The position numbers were made by a program, and so were the translations under genes. The notes beneath the pieces were generated by a model. The model was not told the DNA's origin, did no database searches, and saw only the letters and a program-made list of their open reading frames with translations. DNA of 64,000 bases, taken from assembly GCA_032622095.1 (NCBI GenBank), contig CP136064.1, positions 141,687,954-141,751,953 on the forward strand. Reading direction: 5' to 3'. Every line of letters begins with the position of its first letter. Within the stretch, counting starts at the first letter, position 1. Of this stretch, positions 23,363-34,767 are shown piece after piece. Source of the stretch: Siphonodentalium dalli. Taxonomy: Eukaryota > Mollusca > Scaphopoda > Gadilida > Siphonodentaliidae.

Positions 23363-24522
23363 CAGTAAAACCTCTCTAAACCGAACACCCTTCGGACCGG
23401 CCCTTCTGTTCGGTTCAGAGAGGTGTTCGGTTTACAGAAATTCGCAAAACCATCAGAATATATTGTCGCTGTCGGTAAGAGTTATCGAGACCCGAACACC
23501 TCCGTACTGGTTAATTAAACTTTATTCAATAAACTACAAAATACAACAAAAAATGAATTGCAATAGATAAACATGTTATAATTAAAGACATAAATATATG
23601 TACAGATGAACCTGGAAACCCGGAAATGATAAATTTTACGGTGATTCGCGGTTTTTGAAAATGTTGTTGACGGTAGATTTCAACTCTGAACTGTCATTTT
23701 CCCGACGGCTCCTTAATTGTGATAAGTTGATTAAAACCACCATCCTGTAATTTAGCTAATTAGTGTTTAGTTTTGATAATTGTTGTACAAACAAAGAGTC
23801 CCTTCCAGCACAATAACTGATGTAAAAACAATGTGTCGCTGCTCTAATTAGCTGTGAAGTCACCATTGTTCAATCAATTTGCGAAATAAGAAAACATGTA
23901 TCTATGTGTATCTGAAGGTGGTGCAATGCAGTAACAAATTTTGGTTTAGGCATATCCAATTAGACACCTGCTGTTTTAATCCGTTTCAAAGCTTCGCCGA
24001 GACAAAAGACCCTAATTAAATTGGTACGCTTATTCAATAGTACAAAAGTACATTACCTGTGCACGCGCGTTCACCTGGTAACCCTTTCGGAATTTATTTA
24101 GAATAAGATTAAATATAAATACGGCCGTATCTTTTTATTATCAGGCATTATATTCATTTTAATTGTAATTAAATTTGATTAATTTACCAAGAACACTTCG
24201 TCCGTTTGTAACTAACTGTGACACTGATCGGGGTCACACACATGTCAACTCAAAAACGGAAACGTTCACATCATTTTAATACCTTTTAACTGATTGCGTT
24301 AGGTCTCTTCCATCACTTTCAGCATTTGGATTGTGGAGGTAAACATTAGTGTATTTGTTCACTTATGGACTCATAAAGCCGTCCGGTATTCGGAGTACAG
24401 AGGTTTCGGATTACAGAGGTAATCATTAGTTATAATGCGCTTGGGTAATTTCTGGACCAAACAATTCGTTCGGAATGGAGAGATTCGGATTGTAGAAGGT
24501 CCGGATTGGAGAGGTTTCACTG
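23363..24522. mobile_element. Tigger/pogo-like non-autonomous Tc1-mariner element
   Basis: Left terminus CAGTAAAACCTCTCTAAACC; right terminus read inward CAGTGAAACCTCTCCAATCC; both are flanked by TA (23361-23362 and 24523-24524). CAGTRAAACCTCTC termini with a TA duplication are characteristic of Tigger/pogo-group elements. Subterminal sequence repeats GAGAGGTGTTCGG / GGATTACAGAGGT-type motifs. At 1,160 bp with no DDE transposase frame it is a deletion derivative. Confidence 0.82.
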
Positions 24523-24524
24523 TA

Positions 24525-24992
24525 GTACTTAATATGAGTACCTCTTAATTTCAATAATCATTATTTTGCATAATTCATGGGATTTACATGCAGTTATTTC
24601 TAACTTGGCACAGGACTACTATCTTACTACCGTAGTACTACTAATAACCCTATGTGCTTCAATGAAGAATATTGAACAGTATTGATGGTTTACAAGACTG
24701 TTTGTTTGTTTGTTTAAAAGATAAAACGATTGTTGCTTTGACAATTAAATTCAAATATGAATTCTATGTTGATTTAAATTGATAGTGAATCTACATCTTT
24801 CGCTATTTAGTAAAAATATGGTGATTATATATCAAGACAGAATGCATTCTATTCCTGAATCAACAAGTTTTTATCAGACAATTTTGTGAATATGGTTAAA
24901 CAGAGTGATGTGAAATTGGACTCACTGGCAATGGGTTTGATAAAGGATCAATATTAAATGATTGCATGTCAGACATGATCCTTATGAATGGT
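24525..24992. other. No gene seen
   Basis: AT-rich spacer with a GTTTGTTTGTTTG run near 24700. No coding frame. Confidence 0.45.
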
Positions 24993-25589
24993 CACTATCT
25001 TAACTATGAGTTATTACATATATTAATAGCAACAATTTAAATTGTATGATTGATTTGCCGAAGGAAAAGATGATTAAAGTGGGGGGGGGGGGGGGGGGGA
25101 GTCATTTAATTACAATATCGTTCTTAGCATAGGCATCACACCCTACTTGTGAATTTGGTGTGGCTAGTATTGAATACCATAACCAGACAGTAACAGCTGT
25201 TGTTAAACAAGCTATTCAGCCAGAATACACTTTGGATGATTAATTTTGATCTTGAGATTCAATTTATTTTATTGATGCATTTTGGACTACTCAGATAAGT
25301 TGCAGTCTGAGGCTGGCGTAGTTTGTCCTGATCTCACTGTATGTATTATGCAAGATTCCACCACAGAAATTATGATGCATGTGTTATTGAAAATGCAGTC
25401 ATTTATATTACTTCAAAAACACTTAAATCTTTTGAAGAATGAGTAATATTCAAAGAAATAATATAGGAAATCTTCTTTTCCAAGTAGAAACATTTCAAAA
25501 TTATCACTTTGATTTGAACATGTAATGCCAGTAAAAAAAAATGTGTAATGCACGTAACGCTGCAAAATCATTCCTATCACAAATACTTT
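24993..25589 (+). repeat. 597-bp partner of the block inside pearl-like copy 2
   Basis: Near-identical to 16632-17221 over its whole length. Here it is surrounded by non-pearl sequence and ends about 125 bp upstream of pearl-like copy 4. It contains an uninterrupted G tract of 18 or more (25081-25099). The setting suggests that this is the ancestral location and the copy inside element 2 is secondary, but polarity is not proven. No coding frame. Confidence 0.78.
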
Positions 25590-25715
25590 TTCGTTTCCAT
25601 AGAATAGATTTCCCTGACCTAAAAAAAAAATTATTCTTCCCCATCCACGATTACTCTCATAACTTGGCACTTTGAGAATTCAGACAAAAATCCATTCAAA
25701 GACATGTGGTCCCAA

Positions 25716-27598
25716 ATGAAAGTGTCAATGACACTGTAGCTCAACTTAGGTAGGGGAATAATTTAATGGTCGACAGTAAATGGAGGAATAGGAAAAGTGC
25801 TAATTGAAATGTCTAAGTAAGACTAGATGTTCATGTCAATATCAACATTCATAACAGGTTTCATAATGATCGGATCAGGGATTTGGTGATTATGGTGTGA
25901 CAAAGGATTTATTGATGCAAAGAGTAAATTCTAAAATGGCCACCGGCAGCCATGTTTTTTTCCGAATTACCCCAAAATGACTTGTTCCCATCTACAGCCT
26001 TTACAAATCTCATAATGATCTGATCAAAGGTATGACCTGTAGCCTGTGCCAATGGATTTAGTCATGCAAAGAGTAAAATCCAAGATGGCTGCTGGCGGCC
26101 ATGTTTTTCGGCCGAACGACCCCAAAATGACTCGTTTCCCATCTACATGTCATTGTTAACATACATGACAAATTTCTTGAAGTTCCGACCAAAGCTACGA
26201 CCTGTAGCCCGCACCAAAGGATTTATTCATGCAAAGAGTAAAATCCAATATGGCTGCTGGCGGACATGTTTTTTAGCCAAACGACCCCAAAATGACTCGT
26301 TCCCATCTACATGTTAATATTAACATCCATGATAAATATCATGATGATCAGACAAACAGTACGACCTGTAGCCCGTGCCAATGGATTGAATTTTGAAATC
26401 CAAGATGGCTGCCAGCGGCCATGTTTTTTGGCCGTATGACCCCAAAATGACTCGTTCCCATATACATGTCAATATCAATATTCATGACAAATTTCATGAA
26501 GTTCTGACCAAAGCTACAACCTGTAGCCCGGGCCAAAGAATTTAGTCATGCAAAGAGTAAAATCCAAGATGGCTGCTGGCGGCCATGTTTTTTGGCTGAA
26601 CGACCCCAAAATCACTCGTTCCCATCTACATGTCAATATTAACATCCATGACAAATTTCATGATGATCAGACGAACAGCACGACCTGTAGCCCGCGCCAA
26701 TGGATTGAATTTTGAAATCCAAAATGGCCACCAGCGGCCATGTTTTTTGGCCGAACGACCCCAAAATGACTCGTTCCCATCTACATGTCAATATTAACAT
26801 CCATGACAAATTTCATAATGATCAGACGAACAGTACGACCTGTAGCCCGCGCCAATGGATTGAATTTTGAAATCCAAAATGGCCACCAGCGGCCATGTTT
26901 TTTGGCCGAATGACCCCAAAATGACTCGTTCCCATCTACATGTCAATGTCAACATTCATGACAAATTTCATAAAGATCAGACGAAGGTACGACCTGTAGC
27001 CCGCGCCAAAGGATTTAGTCATGCAAAGAGTAAAATTCAAGATGGCTGCTGGCGGCCATGTTTTTTGGCCGAACAACCCCAAAATCACTCGTTCCCATCT
27101 ACATGTCATTGTTAACATCCATGACAAATTTCATGAAGTTATGATAAAAACTACGACCTGTAGCCTGTGCCAAATGATTTAGTCATGCAAAGAGTAAAAT
27201 CCAAGATGGCTGCTGACGGCCATGTTTTTTGGCCGAACGACCCCAAAATAACTCGTTCCCATCTACATGTCAATATTAACATCCATGACAAATTTCATGA
27301 TGATCAAACGAACAGTACGACCTGTAGCCCGCGCCAATGGATTGAATTTTGAAATCCAAGATGGCCACCAGCGGCCATGTTTTTTGGCCGAATGACCCCA
27401 AAATGACTCGTTCCCATCTACATGTCAAAGTCAACATTCATGCCAAATTTCATAAAGATCAGACCAAAGGTACGACCTGTAGCCCGCGCCAAAGGAAATT
27501 GTTGACGGACACACGCACACACGCACACACACGCACACACAGACGACGGACGCCAAGCCATGGCAATAGCTCAAACTTACAAAAGTAAGTTGAGCTAA
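25716..27598 (+). mobile_element. Pearl-like element, copy 4 (complete)
   Basis: Begins ATGAAAGTGTCAATGACACT and TAGCTCAACTT (25737-25747); its conserved 5' domain is more diverged than in copies 2, 3 and 5. The core has about ten units. From the landmark CAAGATGGC or CAAAATGGC at 26401, 26565, 26720 and 26875, spacing is 164 bp after a B-start and 155 bp for B units, so A and B units also differ in length. Microsatellite ACACACGCACACACG spans about 27508-27541; the terminal hairpin ends AAGTTGAGCTAA at 27587-27598. Confidence 0.85.
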
Positions 27599-30006
27599 AA
27601 ATGCATTTCTGTGATGTAACGTACGTAACAAAATTGCCAGGCTATAACTCTGAAAAATTAGCCGATATTGAGTTGAATGAAGATCAGCATCAAAGATGAG
27701 CAGGTTTGTCATTGGAAAAAATAAAATTGTTCCATATTTGAAATATTAGTATGGCAGTTGTCAGGTCTCAAATGTCAAAAAAGTTGTTCAGATGTAACAC
27801 ACTTAATGGGAGAATCACCCCTTCGTGCTTTTGTTCGAGGTTGATTTGGCAAATAAACAACTTCTAGAATACGCTAAATGCATTAATTAGCGATTCAGCA
27901 CATGGACACATAATACTTGTATCATGTGCAAAATGTCAAACAAATATCAATTATTCAACATCCATTTGTTGACAAATTTGTCATGTCCGAGACAGATAAT
28001 AACTGTCCTCGGTTATGCTAAAGCACAACTAACTAGTTATATATGTATTATTAAGTGAACACTTACAATATACAGAGAACGTATGCACCATGTAAACTTT
28101 CACTCCCCCGCACCAGGAAGCTTCCATCATCTTTGGCCTGTACAAGAAGTGACTCTGCCTGTGACCTTGTTATTGCTCTGTGAAAGTAAGCAGCTGACAT
28201 GGTGGTGGATTCGTCTTCTATGTTCTGGGTTCACTGGTTATTATGATCAGACGATAGGTTTGTCCATCCATCACTATTTAAACAATCAAAACTGAAAAAG
28301 ATGGAAGCAATTTCTAGTATTGCTGTTCCTCTGATTTTGAGAGTCATCTGATATCATCCTCCCAAATTGGACTCAAAAACTGATTTTCCAACCGTAACAA
28401 CACTTGGTCAATAAAATAAATCAAAATTGTAATTCACTGGGTGGTAACATGCAGTTGAATGCATATCCTTACTTTTTGGAACAGAGAGTTACAGAAAGTC
28501 AATCAAATTATAGTTGTATACATGTAGCTTTTGAATGTATAAGCCACAATATTAACTTGATATATTGGTGATAATGATATGCCATTAAAATTGAGTCTCC
28601 ATGATGTCAAAACAATCTCAACTAGAACAGAAAATCCGGAAAAAAACAATTGAACACTCCATTGAATGCCCATCATAGTAGTGAACATCCATACCAAATT
28701 TTCATTGAGATTGGTCAAACAACGGTGGTGGATATATCTGCTTGGACAAACAAAACAAAAACATTTCCAGATAAACAAAGATGAAAAATAGCTCTAAAAC
28801 GGAAAAAGTTTGACTGTTTAGTTATATATTTTTTGGAGTGTAGCTTCCTAAAATAGGAAGCAATATCTGGGATTAAATACGACAGGTGATTTTTTTGGGC
28901 TGACTTTTTGTGGTGCCATCTGTCTCCCCCAAGCCCAACCACCCAGGGTTTATCATATCTTACACGTTTTGCGAAGTTTGTCTCTTTGTGGTGTGCATTT
29001 TTAGACATGCCTGTTATTTCGTAAAAGTAATATTTAACGAAGTAACGGGCATCTTAGAGTTATCTCTCACTTTGAAAACATAAACATTGGGTGCTGTCTT
29101 ATTAATCATATACTATGCCAAATAGGACATGGATGCAATCAAAAATTAAATTGATATTGATATTTGTGACACCCTAAATTAACCAGTTTGGGGTAAAGAC
29201 CCTTTCCTGACCTGGCGACCTGTTATATCGATCGCGCAAACTCAATTCGAATACATTATTCGTGGAGGTCCCTCTAAATTAGCAAAACAAACAACAAACT
29301 TAATAAGGAATCTCGATTTTCAAATGTGTCAACAGTGATTGAAAAGAGTCAGCCCAGTCAGAGGGCCATGGTCACAAGTGTTTATAATATTGTTGTAAAG
29401 AGATGCTTTACAAAAAATTAGATATCTGCATGAGTACGAACGTCGGGGTGTTCCCCTATCATATTGCAGTAATCGCCAACCATTCGGTTGAACAATCAAA
29501 AATTAGGACTGGCTGCATGACAACTAAACGGACAGAAACTATTTAAATACATTAGGTAGCAATGATCGGACACTTGTGAGATCATTATCGGAAAAAAAGT
29601 GTAGCAGTGTGCAGTAAACTGCATGACCAAACCAAATAAAAGATCTGGCAATGATTGACAAAGCTTTAAAAAAAATGTTGATTGAAGAAAAAGGTCAAAA
29701 TCAATAAAAGATTTTCGGCGGCATTTTAGATTGGGGCGCACATTCAATTTATTTTGGCCCTATGGGAGTTAGCCAGTCAGAGTAGAGATTCAAGGCATGA
29801 TCTAGCAGATCACAACACAGTTTTAAGGGATTATCTTGATTAGATTAGTCTGACACAGGCAAACGACCACCCCTCTAATTGGATTAGGTGACCAGGAAAG
29901 CATGTAATGCCGAAAATGCTAATTGAAATTATTTGTCGTTATTTATATTTATTATTATTCCTGAAAATAAATAACATAAAACAAGTCCGAGGTGTTCGTT
30001 TAAAAT
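27599..30006. other. No gene seen
   Basis: About 2.4 kb of AT-rich sequence. Short frames (up to 97 codons, 28715-29008 minus) lack recognisable domains. GTGTTCCCCTATCATATTGC near 29448 and GTGTTCCCCTGGCGTATTGC near 30109 are diverged copies of one roughly 40-bp sequence. AGAGTAGAGATTCAAGGCAT near 29781 is similar to AGAGTAGAGATTCGACATGG near 34031, so dispersed old repeats are present. Confidence 0.45.
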
Positions 30007-30064
30007 ATTTTACACATGAAATTGGCGATAAGTTTATTTTACACATGAAATTGGCGATAAGTTT
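30007..30064 (+). repeat. Perfect 29-bp direct tandem duplication
   Basis: Two identical 29-base units (30007-30035 and 30036-30064), each reading ATTTTACACATG, AAATTGGCGATAAGTTT. A recent local slip or small duplication. Confidence 0.9.
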
Positions 30065-30992
30065 TTCCCAGAGTACATTATACTTGCGATAGTTACGTTA
30101 AGCATACAGTGTTCCCCTGGCGTATTGCGATAATTGCCAACCAAACGGAATGATTTCCTTTTCCAACAACAAAATTCCATTTTGTTCGATGATAAACAAG
30201 TTTATAATCGAAATGTCATTGCTAACAATGGATATTAAAAACAAATACATGCATCACGAAGAGACAGTGTTGGTTGTAACTAATAACCTAATTATACTCT
30301 CCTGCAGTCACCATAAGATAGTCGTAAATTGTAAAATCTGATACCAATTTCCAAAATTTGTGGCAAATAAAACTTGAATATTTTGCGAGAATTCATACCA
30401 ATGTCACCCAGTGTTCCAGGTTATTATAGGTAACCCGTAGGTTAGGTGTATCAGGATAGTTACTCAAACTGTGACAATCATTATTACCATTAACGACTAA
30501 TGAGCAACTTATTGAAAGTTTATAATTTTGAGTATCTTATTTTGGGACTTGATAAAATTGATTAAGCTATAATTAACTTATTACGGTGAGAATAAGTGAT
30601 AGCATGACCTACATCAGTACATGTACAGAAACCTTTGGCGCAACCTGTTTTTCATATGCGGCATTTTATTCTACATATAGGTAACCTCCAGGTGACCTGA
30701 ACGTTAAATCAACTCAAATATGAAGGCCTGGACTGTTTGATATAATTAATACATATTAATGCATGTCTTCTCATTGACAGTTATACTACATGTACTAGTA
30801 GTCTAGTCCACACATCCCAATGGTTCCTTTGGCATACTACCACATAGTGTATAAGCCATGCATTATTAATATATTATAATATATATGAAAGGCTGGTTTA
30901 AAGCTGTGACAGATAAAATGTGTGAGCGCAGTGAAGAAATGAAAACAGTAGCGTGCAATATCATGTTACTGAATTTCATTGGAGATAACATA
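30065..30992. other. No gene seen
   Basis: AT-rich sequence up to pearl-like copy 5. No coding frame above 63 codons and no RNA gene recognised. Confidence 0.45.
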
Positions 30993-32799
30993 ATGAAAGT
31001 GTCAATGACACTGTAGCTCAACTTGGAAAGGGAATAATTTCATGTGTTACAGTCAATGGAGCGATTAGGAATGCAGAAAGTTGAAAGGTCTACGTAATAC
31101 TAGATTATCAACATAAAGAGAATTTAAGAGATATATAAAGTAAAGTCCAAGATGGTTGCTGATGGCTATGTTTTCCAATGAAATTCAAAAACATTTGATA
31201 GCTTCCATCTAGTAGATCAATATCAAGATTAATATGAAGTTTGGTGATGATCAGATGAGGGTGTGCCAAAGGATTTATTCATGCAAAGAGTAAAATCCAA
31301 GATGGCTGCCAACAGACATGTTTTATGGCCGAATGACCCCCAAAATGACTCATTCCCATCTACATGTCAATATTAACATTCATGACAAATTTAATGATGA
31401 TCCGACAAAAGGTATGACCTGTCGCCCGTGCCAAGGATTTAGTCATGCAAAGAGTAAAATCCAAGATGGCTGCTGGCGGCCATGTTTTATGGCCGAATGA
31501 CCCCATTATGACTCGTGCCCATCTGTATGTCATTATTAACATAAATGACAACTTTCATGATGATCAGATGAACACTCCGGCCTGAATTTTGAAATCCAAG
31601 ATGGCCGCTGGCAGCCCATGTTTTATGTTTTTTTGCCGAATGAGCCCAAAATGACTCGTTCCCATTTACATGTGAATGTTAACCTCTTCGCTGCTATGAC
31701 GTCCGTAACTATTACGGATGTAAAAGTGCACGCCGTGTGCTATATGGTCCGTAGGTACTACGGACCTTCTTCAGCACACCAGCAGTAGGCCATTATACAA
31801 AACTGGAACTCAGAGATTAGTGCATACATTTCAAACAGTGTATGATGTTCCACGATTGTGAACGATAATAGCCTTTCAGCTAAGTCAGTTGTATGGTTCT
31901 TGTGACATTCCCGCTATATTTTCCCATTGGAAAATGCCAATAACGTCATAACGTCATTTAGCAGCGAAGAGGTTAACATCCATGACAAATTTCATGATGA
32001 TCCAACCAAAAAATACGACCTGTAGCCTGTGTCAAAGGATTTAGTCATACAAAGAGTAAAATCCAAGATGGCTACCGGCGGCCTGTATCCTGTACTCTAG
32101 CTGGCCTGTATTCTGTGCTAATGAATTGAATTTTTTTTGCCGATTGACCCCAAAATGACTCGTTCCCATCTATATGTCAATGTCAACAGCCATGACAAAC
32201 TTCATAATGATCCGTCCAAAGGTACAACCTGTAGCCCGTGCCAAAGGATTTAGTCATGCAAATACTAAAATCCAAGATGGCTGCTGGCAGCCATGTTTTT
32301 GACCGAATGACCACAAAATGACTCGTTCCCATCTACATGTCATTGTTAACATTCATGATGATCCGACCAAAGGCCGGTACAACCTGTAGCCTGTGCCAAA
32401 GAGTAAATTCCAAGATGTTGGCCGAATGACCCCAAAATTCCTTTGTTAAAGAATAAATTCCAAGATGGCTGATGGCAGCCATGTTTTTTGGCCGAACGAC
32501 CCCAAAATTACTCATTCCCATCTACATGTCAATATTAACTACTAGTACCATGACAAATTTCATGATGATCAGACGAATGGTTTGAATTTTGAAATCCAAG
32601 ATGGCCACTGGCAGCCATGTTTTTTTGCCGAATGAGCCCAAAATGATTCGAATTTCATAATGATCCGAACTAAGGTACGACCTGTAGCCTGTGCTAAAGG
32701 AAATTGTTGACGAATCACCCACACACGCACACACACACACGGATGACGGATACCAAGCCATGGCAATAGCTCAAACTTTACCAAGTAAAGTTGAGCTAA
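30993..32799 (+). mobile_element. Pearl-like element, copy 5 (complete, degenerate core)
   Basis: Starts ATGAAAGTGTCAATGACACT followed by TAGCTCAACTT, then the conserved 5' domain (GTTACAGTCAATGGAGCG, GATTAGGAATG). Its core units are more diverged and more often truncated than in copies 2-4 (for example about 32380-32470). The microsatellite ACACACGCACACACACAC is at about 32721-32740, and the hairpin ends AAGTTGAGCTAA at 32788-32799. A TTAA-type MITE interrupts one unit at 31683-31972. Confidence 0.83.
31683..31972. mobile_element. TTAA-flanked MITE, 290 bp, piggyBac-like termini
   Basis: Terminal inverted repeats CCTCTTCGCTGCTA are perfect over 14 bp, and TTAA flanks both sides (31679-31682 and 31973-31976). 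Collapsing to one TTAA restores the pearl core string AATGTTAACATCCATGAC, proving insertion. CCY termini and TTAA fit piggyBac. Internally there are two stem-loops sharing the TCCGTA arm: TCCGTAACTATTACGGA near 31701 and GGTCCGTAGGTACTACGGACC near 31747. Confidence 0.87.
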
Positions 32800-34490
32800 A
32801 AAGCAGACCAGATCCCATTTATTTCCTTTATGGTCCCCATGCAGTGCCATTTTGTTGCATCAAAGTTCATACAACTTATTTGGATCTTTGCTATTCTAAG
32901 CTGATTTATTTGTAAATGTTGTTTTCCGATATTATTGCATGTATAGTATATCATTTAATTACTCTATTTCTGATGTCTGACTTCATAACTGCTCAGTGTG
33001 TTCGGTTGTTAGTTATATTATGAAAAATAAAATGAAAAAATAAAATAAAATGCAAAATCGCCCGCCCCAATATTTTTTGGACCCTTACCAGAAACACACA
33101 TTCATATTATTTTGGCCTAGACTAGAGATCATATTCCACCAGTACAACACCTTGGAACTTTTTGATGTTTTGACAGGGAACCTTATATAAAGTCGAAAAA
33201 AATAATGTGGGGAATATATTTCTTAGTTGTTAATTGTTCCTTAATGATGTAGGCCTACTTCACTGTAGGTGAATGACATGTCCCAACATTGCATGCTTTT
33301 CTCTTACTTTTGTGAGCTGACATCGCAATAAACATCAAACCCAGGAGAAATGCCATAATTGTAAGTGATCGACTCAATGGAAAATTGCTCACAAATTCAC
33401 TTAAATCATGAAATTTGAGTTGGAACCTTCACCAAGCTACAGTGAAGTACATTATTAAAGAACAGATAATAACTAAGAAATATGATTCCCTGCGTTATTT
33501 TTCGTCTTTATAAGCTGATAAATACATATTATCACAACAGTGTGCTGATCCGTGTTATGGTATCACGACGAGTTGAGGTGGGCAGATTGCCGGCCCGGAT
33601 CAAACGAGTTGGCGCAGGCAGCGAGTTTGATCTGGCAATTATCTGCCCGACATGGATCAACTCACTGCTGTGATAAAAGGTTTATTATATGACGCCCAGT
33701 TTACAATAATAACCATTTAATTACAGATTTTTTTTCTCTTCAGCAGTTCAATTTTCTTACCATAGTCTATTTTTAAAGGATAAATAGTTCCTCGTCGTTA
33801 ATTTGGCACATCTCGACAATTTTCGTACGAGTGTGATCTGATTTAATCCGGGGAATTCTCACTCAGTGTGACCCAACGATTTGGATTTGATCGTCAAACA
33901 ATAGTGCCATTTATAGTGGTATTTTAATACTATATTATTTAGGGAAGAATAGTCATATGGTTCCCTAATCAAAACTTCATAAAGTTCCAAAGTTTTGTGC
34001 TGGTGGAGTATGATCTCTACAGCATTAGCCAGAGTAGAGATTCGACATGGCATGATCTAGTGATCTTCCTGCCATCTGGTCTATTTGTAAGATATCCATT
34101 GGGATACGTTGGTAGCTTCCGGGTGTCCTGCTTGTTTAGCAATATAAGACGGACTAACTTTGATACAGCTAAACCTTTACTAAAGGTCTTTAGTTTAGTA
34201 AAAGTTTTTTATTGTCTATATATATATATATATTTTTAATCCATAGCCCTTAAAGAGGGGAAGTGTTATAGTCTATACTGGTTAGTTGGCTGTATCCAAC
34301 GTAACTGACGCAGTGATATAACTCAGACTTGGCACCAAATTATGCTGGTGTTGTTGTTGAGGTCCCGACACGGAAAACGCTAAAAGTCACGAAGATACAA
34401 CGTATCTCATTAGCATATAGTTAATATTCATATATTATTTACATATTATTGCCTCATTTAAATAAATTATTCACATTTAAATTGTTCCCT
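32800..34490. other. No gene seen; imperfect inverted repeat
   Basis: Unique-looking AT-rich sequence. At about 33572-33664 an imperfect inverted repeat brings GAGTTGAGGTGGGCAGATTG and GGATCAAAC opposite GTTTGATCTGGCAATTATCTG and GGATCAACTC, with GAGTTGGCGCAGGCAGCGA in the loop. (TA)n lies near 34220. No coding frame above 80 codons. Confidence 0.45.
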
Positions 34491-34661
34491 TTTTTTTGCG
34501 ATTAAAGGTACTCAATCCGATCAGAGGGTCCCCATCTCAACAGATTCCAACAACAACAAAATTTTATCAAAGGTCACTTTAGTTATCAGAATCGATTAAT
34601 TATCCAAAAATAATGCTAACGACTGTGAACCATGTACCGTACCGTACCTTTATTTTACGTA
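34491..34661 (+). repeat. Dispersed repeat, inverted copy at 43052-43214
   Basis: The segment runs from the T tract before GCGATTAAAGGTACTCAATC, through AACAGATTCCAACAACAAC and AACGACTGTGAACCATGTAC, to CTTTATTTTACGTA. Its reverse complement occurs at 43052-43214 with few differences; the copy here has an extra CCGTA-type duplication. The motif GGTACTCAATCCGAT also occurs inside the two 435-bp arms at 40165-40599 and 42615-43049. Confidence 0.8.
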
Positions 34662-34767
34662 TTTTGCGACACATAAGCACATTAGACCCCATCATGCCAC
34701 TAAAAACGATGGAAGGGCACACATTATTAAACTAAAAGTTAGATAAATATTTCCACTATATATATTA

